Positions 22,466 through 33,356 of a DNA stretch of 64,000 bases are shown in pieces (position 1 is the stretch's first letter; each line of letters begins with the position of its first letter). A program made the translations under genes and the position numbers. Where the stretch lies: the NCBI GenBank assembly GCA_002794775.1, contig NBAY01000007.1, positions 1,054,001 to 1,118,000 of the forward strand, written 5' to 3'. The notes beneath the pieces are model-generated. The model had not been told where the DNA came from. It saw nothing but the letters and a program-made list of their open reading frames with translations, and did not search any database. Source of the DNA: Porodaedalea pini (Eukaryota > Basidiomycota > Agaricomycetes > Hymenochaetales > Hymenochaetaceae).

Positions 22466-23085
22466 CTGTAGGTAAGTGAGAACCGTAACGCGAACACTCG
22501 AACGGTTGGGTTTCTGGGCGTAACACATCACATGGAAGGGGGAGGGATGGGGGGGAGCTATGGAAGTCGGGCTGTACAAGTATTAAAATTGAGGTTTTGC
22601 CTACTTGAAATTAAGATTTTATGAAGGAAGTAAATTTCGTTACTGTAATGGTCCGTGAACTGTGAGAACAAGACACCGAATCAGGAGGAGAATTTTGAAC
22701 TCCGCAAGGCGTTATTGCGCCTGCCGATGGCTGGCCGATAATTTTCTGATAACTTTATGATCCTTCGCCCTTCACCACCTGCAAGGCTCCTCACGTCTTC
22801 AAACTCAGAAATATTGGCGTGTCATCTGAAGCCACTGAGCCCTTTACCCTTTGAACAAATCACCAATACTTTCCTCACGATGAGCCCCATCGCTCTAGAT
22901 CTTACGGAGAAACAATGGTAAGTACAATGCTCAGTGGCTCATGCTTCAAAAAGTATAAAATTTTACAAAAATCGATCTAGTGCAGACGAAACTTATCAAG
23001 TCTCTTCGCCCTGCTTTCATTGTTTCCTCCTCAGACGTGGTTTACTTGCTTCAAAACTTCGCCGATGAATCCGCTACCCAAACTG

Positions 23086-24028
23086 CTATTCCCACAGCGC
23101 CTTATATTCCTCCACCTTTGTCCATACGTCAACAAAGGATTCGATCTCCTATAAGAGCATTGAGAGTCAAGGGTCAGCTAATCGCCAAAGATGTTTATTG
23201 ATTCTGCTTACCCGAGAGTAGCGCCTGACGAGTTCATTCCTGGGCCTAGCAAGCGATGCTTCCTTCAGTTTAGCGGCGACTTCGGTAGTGCGAGCGACAC
23301 ATTCTGCTCTGCAGAGAGTGGAACCAGCAGAAGCAAAGAGGACCATGATGCCTTGGATGCGCATGGGCTGATCAATGGTAATCACGAGTGTCTCTGCAAT
23401 GGACAATATATGCAAGGACGTAATCGCGCCCAGCTTGAACAAGTGACCAACAAGTGACGTTGCTTGGAGGAATCTGGTCTCCTGTTTTGATCGTGAGATA
23501 TCCACAAGCAACGTCGAGCGTTCCGATGAATTACACTCCGTTGTTTCCGATACTCGCGTAGACAAAGACGGGTTAGGTATATTTCAACCTTCATTACCAT
23601 TTCACCATCGTAGCCTTCCTCGACAATGCGAGTTGACATCCATGTGGCCATAACACGGACGTCAGCGAGGCTGGTGGCTCTCAGTAGAGCCTCGTCTACG
23701 AGTGATATAATGCTGTCTGGTTTTCCGTATGTTGAATGCGGTGTGGCCGGCGCGTTATATCTGTCAGATTATGAACATTGGCTCTTGGAGAGAAACCAGT
23801 CTCATTGATGTTGACGCACTCATGATCCTCTCCATGGACGAGCAATGCGAGAGTACCTGGGACAACGACGTCGTTGCGTACATTGGTCAGTGAGTCTTGA
23901 CTGCTCTCACGCCTACTGGAGAGCTGTGTATTATTGCTCGGCATTCGTCGGAAGACTACTGGTGGTTTGGCGTCATTGTTGACGGAGCGAGAGAGGCTGG
24001 AAGGGGTTTTGTTGTGACGATGGTCCAT
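23086..24028 (-). pseudogene. MIF4G-like gene, copy E (shares the frameshift of A)
   Basis: The ATG at 24028 gives MDHRHNKTPSSLSRSVNNDA, KPPVVFRRMPSNN, the EHECVNIN-like motif and FSPRANVHNL. The frame is then lost at the same site as in copy A (one base short of B near 23770) and stops at LYHS. The resumed frame reads LVDEALLRATSLADV and CLREYRKQRS. Exon 2 gives SLVGHLFKLGAITSLHILSI, ETLVITIDQPMRIQGIMVLF and LCRAECVARTTEV. Exon 3 ends VEEYKALWE, with the stop codon at 23086-23088. All splice sites are conserved. Apart from the shared frameshift the gene is open, which makes an undetected splice or frameshift-tolerant translation worth excluding. Confidence 0.7.
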
Positions 24029-24719
24029 GACTGTCGAAGTGGGAGTTAGAGGTCGAGGTCGAGAGTCCCTTGTCGCGAGTGTGTGCTTTTATGACCCGGT
24101 GGCTCGGGATAGACCGCAGCCACAATGTTTGCAAATGACACGAGGCTGCTCAGTCAGTTCAAATTACTAAAGACTTTAGTATGTTCATTTCTTTTTTCAG
24201 ATTCCTTAAAACTCCTTTCTTAGCTTTTTCTTCGAGTTGCATCTTGTTACATTTGGCAACAACACATTCTTTTAACATTACAGACTAGCTTGTGAGCTTA
24301 CTAAATGTTATCTAAAAAGCGGGTTCTATATTCAAATGTCCTTATACAGCTATCAAATGGCTTGAGTTGAAAGGCCAGAAGAAACTTCTGGAGAGTCAAG
24401 GAACTTTTATTTTTTTTATTTTGATCGGAGCTTGAATATGATTTATTCATACGCGTCAAGGGCACGTGCCACTTTTGGAAGATGAATACGGTACTCGACG
24501 AATGGTCTTGAGAAGTCCTGAGAAGCTGTTCGCCCAAAGCAATGCGCAGTGCAGCATGCCTCCACCTTGTTCGTTATTTTGACACAGTGCATTACTCTTA
24601 TTTCTTTATTAACCAACCATCAGAGACTCAATGATCGTGACTCTTCACGAATAATTGAGTCAAAGTAACATGAAGGCAATGCGAACATGGTATGTACACA
24701 ACCGATATTATACAAGTTT

Positions 24720-24825
24720 ATCTATCCGAACATCAGGTCTGAACATCGAATCAAACTCCTTTGTCGTTTGCCCGATGACACCAAAAGCGTCCTGCAGCGT
24801 TTGGAGGAATAATTGTCACTGAATT
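24720..24825 (-). pseudogene. Duplicated 3' end of the ArAE_2-type transporter
   Basis: The reverse complement encodes the last ~33 residues of the transporter (LQDAFGVIGQTTKEFDSMF, then RPDVRIDKLV and a stop). It has synonymous and conservative changes relative to 3443-3543. It has no upstream exons and is a passenger of the inverted duplication. Confidence 0.8.
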
Positions 24826-25231
24826 AAATGGTGACCTACGCCCTTAGAAGACAGTCTTGCACGATCCAGACTACCAACTTTCATGAGACAATTGCGCGTC
24901 AGTTTCAGCTGTGGCCAGCGGGGGAAGCCGAGGTGAATTGATTACGCACCAATCTCATGAAGCACGATACCTCGTAGCTGTTACACAAGTTCTTTGCATG
25001 AAAAGAAAATACGGGTGCCATCCATGAGCCTAGCAGACACCGAATACTTGCGCAATACTGAGCAAAAAGATATGAAAGAGAAAATTACGGTAAGTTATAG
25101 TTAATGAGAAAACCGTGCCGAGAATGTGCGCTGAGTCACGTCGCAACTCGCCAGCAGTATAAAGTGGTTTCGTGGCTCTCCAGTTTTCCGGCCACCTCCT
25201 ACACGCGTGCCACAGCAGTATAAAGTGGTTT
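24826..25231. other. Gene-free, with a duplicated TATA-bearing element
   Basis: No gene in this stretch. Near its end the 20-base sequence cagcagtataaagtggtttc occurs twice, at 25152 and 25213, 61 bases apart. Both contain TATAAAG and lie 60-140 bases upstream of the ATG at 25294, so they may be a duplicated core promoter. The second copy overlaps the outer edge of the near-palindrome. Confidence 0.5.
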
Positions 25232-27590
25232 CTGGTAGACTATCTCTCTTGTCCTCCAACAACCATTAACCACTTCCACCCGTCCCTCCTACAATGGCAT
25301 TCTTCGCAGCTCCCTTAGCGCCTCGAATGGGAACCATATCACTCCCACCCGTGATGTCAACCAGCTGGCGCATGACGGACGATGACTATACCTATGTCGA
25401 CGCGCCGGCGCCTGGCCAGAATCAGTGGCTGAACAGCCCTCGCTCCGTAGACGAAGGTACTGGGAATAATGCTCTGGCTCTTTTCTTAGAGCCGCCGCCC
25501 GAGATTGGTCTTCCTCCTCCGGGTCAGCCATCCCGACCTGTGCTCGAACAACGTTTCGCAGTCAACACACCCCAGCCGGTCTCCACCGGTCCCGCATCAC
25601 ATGGACGACACCCTTCCTAGAAAGACTCAACAACCATAGAGGGGATGCGCAAGCGTCTCCTCCTCACGAGTGGAACACTCACGACAGACCCATCAATGTG
25701 GCTGTCGAACAAGTCCAGGAAGCTGGACCCCCCACAAGGCTCACGGCCTTAGAGACCGCGCGCGCATTTCGCGCCACCATCATCCAACGGGAACAATTGA
25801 GTGCCCTGAGGGAAGAGGCAGAGGGTCGTGTGGCCGCCCTTGCCTTTTTCAACCTTCTCCATGTCTTCAGACGCGTAAGCATCCTCCTCTTTGCTTCTGT
25901 CAACGTGCCATCTAACAATTGATGGTGTGTCCAGAACCCATATGCGAACATCCAGGAGGCATTGGAAGCGTTTGATATTGTCACAACACTCATACATGAA
26001 CATGTCATGCAGAGCCTCGACCTCGTAGGCGCGGCATGGCTGCTTTTCGTGGGAGGAAATATCGACGGCTGCAGGCTACTCATTCCGCTGACTTTCGGTG
26101 ATACCAATATCGACCTCACCGAAGGAGATATTCGTATATTAGTGGATTTAGCGTCATACCTTTAGCTGTAGAAAGAAAGGATAGAGGCCAGAGTAAGTTC
26201 CAAGCTGTCCATTTCATTCCGTAAAAGCTGACAATACACTCGCCTATAGGATGTCCGATAGAACCTCTAAATCTGCGTGTACAACCCCTGGAAGCGTGTC
26301 CGCGCCGTGACTAAAAGCCAGAGGTGGACCAGGAGGAATTGTTGTACATGATAAGACGTGTGCCGTAGTGTACTCAAAAACAGTGTCCGAGTCGTACCTT
26401 CTGTACATTTTCAATTATATCAGGAAAAAAAGTTTCTACGAGCTTACCAGCATGAAGTAAGATCAGTCCCGACATTATGACATCCGCGATGCCTGCTGTG
26501 TTTTATACCTAAAGAATTTCCACTAAAATGCCACATTACGATATGCAATGCAAGCGCGGACAATGTTAAGTTCTTGTCTTAGATCAGAACAACGTTCACA
26601 TTGTGTCGCCCCATCGAAAGTGTAAGCGGCAAACCGCCGGCTCAGAGATAACCCTTGATAGTGCTCGCGACGACGTGTCTAACATTAAGGTGCGGGGTTA
26701 ATGATTTACAGCTATGTCAGAATTTGAAGCGAGCACGGACTCACTTTAAACGGCCTTCAGCGAGTAACAAGAGAGTGTTCCTTTATTCAGGGTGATGACG
26801 GGCTAGACGACGATACGGAAGGAACATCAAGCTTCAAGTGCTTGAACGTCGAGCTCTACTGGTAAAAGTCACCAGAAAGATATATGCGGACTGTAAAGGT
26901 ATGATGATATTACCATTCCAGCCGAAAATTGGCGGATCTAACCAGTACGGAAAGTTATTCCTGACGCACATCGACGTTAGACATTGGGAAGCTGATGGCC
27001 GGGTCATTGCAGTCTAGCGAGTATGGTGATGCAAACGCAACTCGGTCATTCAATATCGATCCTACCGCACGAGGGATGAGAATGTCGATGTGGATCGCGA
27101 GAGCTGGAGATCAACAAGTGACTGAGAGTCCCTCGTATGCAAAGGAGAGGAAAAGGCACTCAGCGCTCTGTAGCTTTGCCCCCGAAATAACTTTAAGTAC
27201 TCACGGATAAAATTGATAACTGACAATTTCCTCCGCGTCGAATGATTCTTGAAGTGCTAAGTCATATAGGCCCGAATGCTGCTACGAACACCCATATCAA
27301 AAGAACTAGATCTCCTTCATCGATAAGGGAGTCCATCTTTTGGCACTCTTGCGCACGTAAAGGTCTGGTTGCCAGTAAGGACACCTTTCTTCTAAGAGCA
27401 AGCTTAAGGGCTTCGGTTGTTGAGAGGGGACTCTGCACAAAGTACCGAACATCGATCTTGGAAGCAATCATGTCTCTGGATGTTTAGATACAGCCACAAT
27501 TAACATCCTAGCTGGAAGTCTTTGATCAAGCAGATAGCGGATTGTACGATTATGAGCAAGAAGTTTTGAGGAAAGGTTTGAGCTCCTGGC
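25232..27590 (+). repeat. Left arm of a ~2.3 kb near-palindrome
   Basis: Matches the reverse complement of 27775-30116. Similarity is patchy: about 26995-27115 is almost identical to its partner at about 28220-28337, while the outer gene region carries many substitutions and indels. The arm holds the hypothetical gene at 25294-26165. Further in, an open stretch around 26930-27210 contains GKLMAGSLQSSEYGDANATR, and another at 27242-27487 (MILEVLSHIG...); I recognise neither. The arms are separated by only ~185 bases, which include cacgtgactgactgac. Confidence 0.75.
25294..26165 (+). CDS. Hypothetical protein
   Basis: Not recognised. The ATG at 25294 begins MAFFAAPLAPRMGTISLPPV, with a DDDYTYVDAPAPG motif and a proline-rich ALFLEPPPEIGLPPPGQP segment. 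The frame changes between about 25580 and 25640, so an intron ending at ccatag (25640) is likely. Exon 2 (PINVAVEQVQEAGPP, then ALETARAFRATIIQREQLSA) is a helical, charged segment. An intron at about 25876-25934 leads to a last exon beginning NPYANIQEALEAFDIVTTLI and ending DLTEGDIRILVDLASYL with TAG at 26163-26165. The same exon structure is visible in the broken inverted copy at 29160-30060, which supports this being a real gene. No signal peptide or clear membrane helix. Confidence 0.45.
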
Positions 27591-27774
27591 CGAAATAGTA
27601 ACTTAGTATTAGTAAGAAATAAGCTTTCGCTTAGCACGCACGTGACTGACTGACATCGCATTCGGGGCTTGAAATGGATATGTGGCTAAGCCGCTGATAT
27701 CATGACCGAGTGGCGATCACTCACGTGAACCATTACACATCGAAAACTCTATTTTGGGAGGCTCAAGCCTCGAA
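27591..27774. other. Spacer of the near-palindrome
   Basis: About 185 bases without a gene between the two arms. It includes two cacgtga motifs (about 27640 and 27723) that resemble E-box/CACGTG sites, and nothing else that I can interpret. Confidence 0.4.
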
Positions 27775-30116
27775 GGATACATAAACCTTTTAAGTCCCTG
27801 CTCATGACCGCTCCATCCTTTATCTGCTTGAACGATGATCTCCATCTAATACGCAAGTACTGGATATTTGAAAGCTTCTAGAGACACGATCGTTCTCGGT
27901 TTTGTTGTTCGGTGCTACGTACCCGCCCTTTCCAGGCTTCCACACCTCAAACTAACCGATTCCTTTGTTCTTGGAAGGTCGTCCCTTTTATGGCATCCAA
28001 ACGTTCATGTGCGCAAGAGACGAATTCCTTTATCGATGAAGGAGATCTTGGCCCTCCCGTGCAAGTGGGAGCGTTGCAGGAAATCTTCATTTATCGATAC
28101 TTTTCAGCGAGCACTTAAAAGGCGTTTATGTGCAAATATACAAAGCGCTGAGTGCCTCTTCCTCTCCTTACACATGAGGGACTTCCAATCACTCGTTCCA
28201 TCTCCAACTCTTGCGATCCACATCGACATTCTCATCCCTCGTGCGGTAGGATCGATGTTGAATGACCGAGTTGCGTTTGCATCACCATACTCGCTAGACT
28301 GCAATGACCCGGCCATCAGCTTCCCAATGTCTGACATCGATGTGCGTCAGGAATAACTTTCCGTACTGGTTAGATCCGCCAATTTTCGGCTGGAATGGTA
28401 ATATCATCATACCTTTACAGTCCGCATATATCTTTCTGACGACTTTTACCAGTAGAGCTCGACGTTCAAGCACTTGAAGCGTGATGTTCCTTCCGTATCG
28501 TCGCCTAGCCCATCATAAACCTGGATAAAAGGAACATTCTCTTGTTACTCGCTGAAGACCGTCTAAAGTGAGTCCGTGCTTGCTTCAAAAGCTGACGTAC
28601 AGTAGCTGCTAATCATTAGCCCCGCTTCTTAATGCTAGACGCGTCGTCGTGAGACACCACTGAGCCGGCGATTTGCAACTTACACTTTCGATGGAGCAGC
28701 ACAATGTGAATGTTGCTCTGATCTAAGACAAGATCTTAGCATTGCCTGCTCTTGCGTAGCGTATCATCGTCTGACATTTTGCTACACGTTCCCCGGATAT
28801 AAAGTACAGAGTGCTTTTTGGGCGCCACAATATCGTGGCTGATCTTACTTCATGCTGGTAAGCTCGTGAAACCGATTTTTTTTTTGTTTGGTAAAATTGG
28901 AAATTACATAAGGTACCGCTCGGACACTGTCTTCAAGTTCACTATCTATGCTACAGAGCACATCTTGTCGTATACAACAATCCCTCCTGGCCCGCCTCTG
29001 GCTTTCAGTCACGACATGGTCACGCTTCTTGGAGTTGTGCATACAGAATGAAAAGGTTCTACAGGATGTCCTATAGGTGTGTTCGTTGTCAACTTCCTAC
29101 TGAATGAAATGGAAAGATTGTAACTTACATCGACCCTACCCTTCTTATCTACAGCTAAAGGCATAGCGTTAGATCTTCCAGGAAATTGATGACTTCCTCG
29201 GTGAGATCAATAATAATATTACCCAAATAATGGGATGATTAGCCTGCAGCCATCGCCATCACCTCTTAAAAACAGCAACCAAGCTGTGCTTATGAGGTCA
29301 AGCCTCTGCATGACTCGTTCGCGTATTAGCGCTATGACGAGGTGGGATGCTTCCGATGCTTCCCGGATGTTAGTGTACGGGTTCTGGATAGATCATGAAC
29401 CGTCAGAGGCACGCTGGCAGAAGCAAGGAGGATGCTTATGCGTTTGAATGCACGGAGAAAGGTGAAATAGCTAATGGTTTCTAATTGTGGCCACACGGTC
29501 TTTCGCCTCTTCCCTCAGTTCATTCGATTGTTCCCGTTGATTGATGGCGGCGAGGAATGTGCGGACGTTCTCTTAGGCTGCCCTAGCGGAGGACTCAGCT
29601 TCCTGGATCCACTCGACAGCCGTATTGACGGGGCTGTCGCGAGTGCTCCACTCTGAGGTGGAGATGCTTGCGCATCCCCCGTGTGGTTGTTGACTTGTTC
29701 CAGGAAGGATGTATCTCCTTCCTGGAAGTGTCATCCATGCGATACAGGACCGGGTGGAGGAGATCGGCTGGAGTGTGTTGACGGAGGAACGTCGTCTTGG
29801 TCTCATTTTGAGCTCAGGTCAGGGTGGCTAAGCTGGAGGAGGAACACCAGTCTCGGGCGGCGGCTCTAGAAAAAGAGTCAGAGCATTATTCTCTGTGGCT
29901 TGGTCAATGGTGGACGAACTGTTCAGCCATACACTCTAGCTGGGGGCGGCGTGTCGCCATAGGCGTAGACACCGTCCGTCGTGCGCCAGTCAAGGGACAT
30001 TGCGGTTAGAAGTGATATGGTTCCCATTCGAGGCGCTGAAGGAGCTGCAAAGAATGCCATTGTAGGCAAGTGGGATGGAACTGGTTAATGGAAGCGGGAG
30101 GACAACAGAGATAGTT
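27775..30116 (-). repeat. Right arm of the near-palindrome
   Basis: Inverted partner of 25232-27590. The inner block at 28104-28337 (minus) encodes the same GKLMAGSLQSSEYGDANATR stretch. The outer block holds the decayed copy of the hypothetical gene. The arm ends where repeat S copy 2 begins (about 30118). Confidence 0.75.
29160..30060 (-). pseudogene. Decayed inverted copy of the 25294-26165 gene
   Basis: Begins ATGGCATTCTTTGCAGC on the minus strand (MAFFAAPSAPRMGTISL, SLDWRTTDGVYAYGD). A TGA interrupts it soon after VYG, and there are further stops and indels (for example a TAG within the proline-rich region). The later exons are recognisable (NTAVEWIQEAESSARAA; ERVMQRLDLISTAWLLF), so the copy was once complete. 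Confidence 0.7.
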
Positions 30117-30117
30117 G

Positions 30118-30505
30118 ATATTTAGTTCTCCAACTTATTTGCTATAATCCCGACATCACTCACGTCCTTCCACAATGTGAATTAATCGGATATATGAGTA
30201 GGCTATTCATACGTATTTCTATCTGTGAAACTGAAATGCTCTGGTAATGTGACTCGGAGCCCAAAATGTCCTGAATCCTGTTCGTCGTGAAAGTCAATAG
30301 CATATGATTGAAGGTCGGAAATGATATTAATATTGAATCCTGGTACTGTGGCCGGTGCTAAAGGTATGCACTAGTCCCGCCGGCCTGACCATCCAGGTTA
30401 GCAACCCCAACTTTCTCCGACTTTCTTGAACTTTATGCCGCCCAATACCTGAAATTTTGCAGAGTACGAGAAAGAGTATTGGCTTCTCGGAGAAGTGTCT
30501 AAATG
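30118..30505 (+). repeat. Dispersed repeat S, copy 2
   Basis: Direct copy of 21425-21805. It abuts the palindrome arm on one side and the 3' end of the CRAL-TRIO gene on the other, just as copy 1 abuts the truncated API5. S therefore lies at rearrangement junctions both times. Confidence 0.65.
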
Positions 30506-30538
30506 AAACAACATTATGAATCCGTCTACAAGTACAAT

Positions 30539-32249
30539 TCATCTCCCCATCAACACCTTCAACCATTCATTGATTCGTCTCACAGTCGACAGCAATGAAA
30601 CTTGCACCCGTCTCGTTTTCCTGGCTTTAAGAAGACTGAAAAACAAGAGCACTAGTACCCCGATCCCGAACTGTGTATGCCAGCGTTTCCAGTAGAGCAC
30701 GAGGAGAGCGCGGGCGAGATCACGCTTGCGTCGACGTCCGTGGCGGAGCGTAGGCACGTTTGATTGTGAGTGTGAGACAATTTGCGAAGGCGCACGGCGG
30801 CGCCCATCCATATGAGAGGATTCCGAGGCTAGAGGAGATATGGAAGGAGCAATGTTTTGTGAAGAAGGAAGGGATGGAGCGTCGGTTGGGTATCCAAAAA
30901 AGGGGTTGTCGATGGAAAATCGGGAAGAACGCGCTTTCTGTGTCTTCCTTGGTGATTGCGATCTTGAGCTGTCATCCTCGAGAGTACTGCTTGAAGAATC
31001 GCTGGCCGTCAATGCAGACGGCAAACGAGTGTCACCGTTCATACTGGCAGAGACGTCGGGCGCATTGTCATATTGGCTGGCTTGCCGTGCGTCTTGTAAA
31101 GATTGTAAGACTGAAAGGCAAGTTAGTGACACTCAGAAATGCGTACATGGAGACTTACTAGATTGCAAGCACTCTTCCGATACAAACTGTGATAAGTCCT
31201 CTTGCGATGGAAACGCCACCTTCGCAATCGCAGATGCAGGAAGAAGATGCCTAGAGGTACGTTTCAGCTAATACATATCCGATCCAATCTAAAAAGATGC
31301 CGCACTTCAGAATGGTCCACAATCCAGAATGTGCCCAATTGTAATTGATCACGAAAGCTAAGGACACGTTGAGATTCGCGAGATAATCAGACACAGCTAC
31401 TGAACTAGCCTGATCCAATTATACCGTAATACCACGGCTGTATATCACGCATGTACCATTTCACGAGATCCACTGGCTGTCGAGGTGATTAGCTACAAAA
31501 GCACGAACATGATAGTCTGTTCCCTTACAATGGACTTCACAGAAACGCCTTCCATGTCCACAACGAGGACATATTGCAGTACCGGAACCTCATTTATGGA
31601 GTCTCTCTCATTCAATCGCTGGAGTGCGATGCGCATCCGTTCGAGGGAGAGTATTATCTCTCTTCTCAACTTCTCCGGGTCTGCGTAGAAATCGAGGTCG
31701 GCGACGCGTAGAACCGCAACTGGTCGGCCAAGACTGTCCAGTCGGTCGAAAGAGAGACAACGAAGAGCAGACAGTCCGGGTGGTTTTTGAGAGGTGTACG
31801 AGCTTGTGGACGGACTGCGGTCGAGCAATTTGTCGTAAGAGACAGCTGGCTTCAAGACGGAAAGACGCCACAAAATGGCGTCATGCAAAGCTTCATGCGT
31901 AAACGACGCGATGAAACTTCTGTCTCTGTACACCAAGGTCACTTGTTCCGGTACTCAAAGAACCTTTGAAGACGAGTAAAACTGCCAGCTTACACGGAAT
32001 ATGCGAAAGAGTGATCCTTCACACCGCAGTGAGCAACCCGAATGTAACACCATGCCGCTTCTCGTTCCACGCACCCAAATCCTGCAGATAGTCCTCGACC
32101 CATTCTATATCCTCTGCATTCAGCTCGTGTTGCAGTTCAACATCTGGGATAATCTCTTGAACGGCTTGCTGCTGCAAGGCGTGCGTCTGCGCTGCGTGTT
32201 CTTCAAAGAGATTAACGAGCTCAGCGTGCTTTTCTCGCAGAAGATCCAT
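30539..32249 (-). CDS. CRAL-TRIO (Sec14-like) protein with C-terminal membrane anchor
   Basis: Likely lipid-binding/transfer protein. The ATG at 32249 begins MDLLREKHAELVNLFEEHAA, a charged helix. A later exon reads LVYRDRSFIASFTHEALHD and AILWRLSVLKPAVS (CRAL-TRIO N-terminal region). It is followed by RPVAVLRVADLDF, VPVLQYVLVVDMEGVSVKSI (the strand carrying the conserved DMEG) and SLAFVINYNWAHSG in the next exon. After an intron come HLLPASAIAKVAFPSQEDL and SQFVSEECLQS, which is typical of the end of a CRAL-TRIO domain. The last exon (from about 31130) is Ser-rich and basic, then carries a hydrophobic segment FGIGVLVLLFFSLL close to the C-terminus, suggesting a tail anchor in an endomembrane. 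Introns are short. It resembles fungal Sec14-like proteins of the phosphatidylinositol-transfer group; ligand not predictable. Confidence 0.75.
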
Positions 32250-32721
32250 CCTGGTAAAGCAGACGTGGCCCTCGACTCGGATTTGATAAAGTTGTTCCAG
32301 TCGAGTTCAAGACAGCTGTATGGCCATCGTAGAGTGCTGACGCAGTGACAGAATTAACGACCCTCAGCGAAAAATGCACGTGAAAGACATGCCACGTGCC
32401 ACGCGTCAGCCGCGTCGCGTCGACTTCGGAACCGCACATAAGTTGCAGTGCCGCGGCACTGATGATTTCAACCCCAACATGCCATAGCATCTGCGTTAGA
32501 GTCTGTTAACTAGTATGATACAGCTTCAATAATGGAACTGTCTCTCTTCTAGCAGATCCGGCTCGACTTCAATCATATTGAGTTTGGGGTTGAAACCGCT
32601 TTGGGGCTGACAGTTTCTCGATCACCTCGGTCAGCTTCCGATTCACCTCTTCGCTCTCTCCTAACTCCTGTTACTCTGAAATCGTCTGTTAGAGATCCAT
32701 CTCCTATATAAATGTCGCAAG

Positions 32722-33000
32722 ATGCTGGCATCCTCCGACTCCAGTACTAGTATATCCCAGCACTCTTCTCGCCTTCCGAGTTTGCTTGGCGGCAACCGTT
32801 CCACGTCTTCCTTAATCCCATCACTTTCACTAGCGAACCGGCAGGTATGTACTCTATCGTGAGAAGTCGCACAGAAGGCTGAACTGACTCTTCCGCTCCA
32901 GCAGATCCCTTTTGCACCCACTTCTGCTTGGCTCGAAGAATTCCATTCCGTTTCCTTGCATCGAAGCGGAGTGCAAGAGACCAGAACAGCGCAGCTCTGA
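32722..33000 (+). CDS. Possible small orphan gene
   Basis: Weakly supported. The ATG at 32722 opens MLASSDSSTSISQHSSRLPS and SLLGGNRSTSS. A gtatgt donor follows at about 32845, and after a tccgctccag acceptor the frame continues IPFAPTSAWLEEFHSVSL and stops at TGA near 33000. The serine-rich start and consistent splice frame are the only evidence. A TATATAAA lies at 32703-32712, too close to this ATG for a normal leader. I do not recognise the product. Confidence 0.2.
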
Positions 33001-33356
33001 TTATATTTCCGATTCGTCGGACTCAGTCCAGAAGGAGCGTCTATCGACTTTGTTTGGCGTTACTGTCGATGGCGACAAAGGGACGGTCTGGGGTGCGAAA
33101 TACTTGCGGGCGAACTGGCACCGTTTGTTTCTGTACGTCTTCGCAATTTCTGAACATACATTTGGCCAGCTCAACATTTCCAACAGGAGGCGATAAGCGG
33201 AAAGATCTGTGCTATAATTTTGGCGGGTAGCTTAATCTCAGTGGCTCGATCTATCCTGTATGTGCGGTGATCAATGTATACTGACAAAACATCTGCGAGA
33301 ATTAAATACAAGCATCGAGCTACTTGATCAAAATGTAAAGCATGGATGAACGTGTT
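33001..33356. other. No gene identified
   Basis: Short intergenic stretch with several frames open for 60-100 codons but no convincing start, splice or motif. It contains the 3' flank of the FAD monooxygenase gene. Confidence 0.4.

Larger units (their letters stand above)
22690..24825 (-). repeat. Right copy of the inverted segmental duplication
   Basis: Inverted counterpart of 3430-5570, carrying the transporter 3' end (24720-24825), the spacer and MIF4G-like copy E with its 3' flank. The copies are clearly diverged, with scattered substitutions and short indels, so the duplication is not recent. The segment 22466-22689 beyond it has no gene. Confidence 0.8.
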
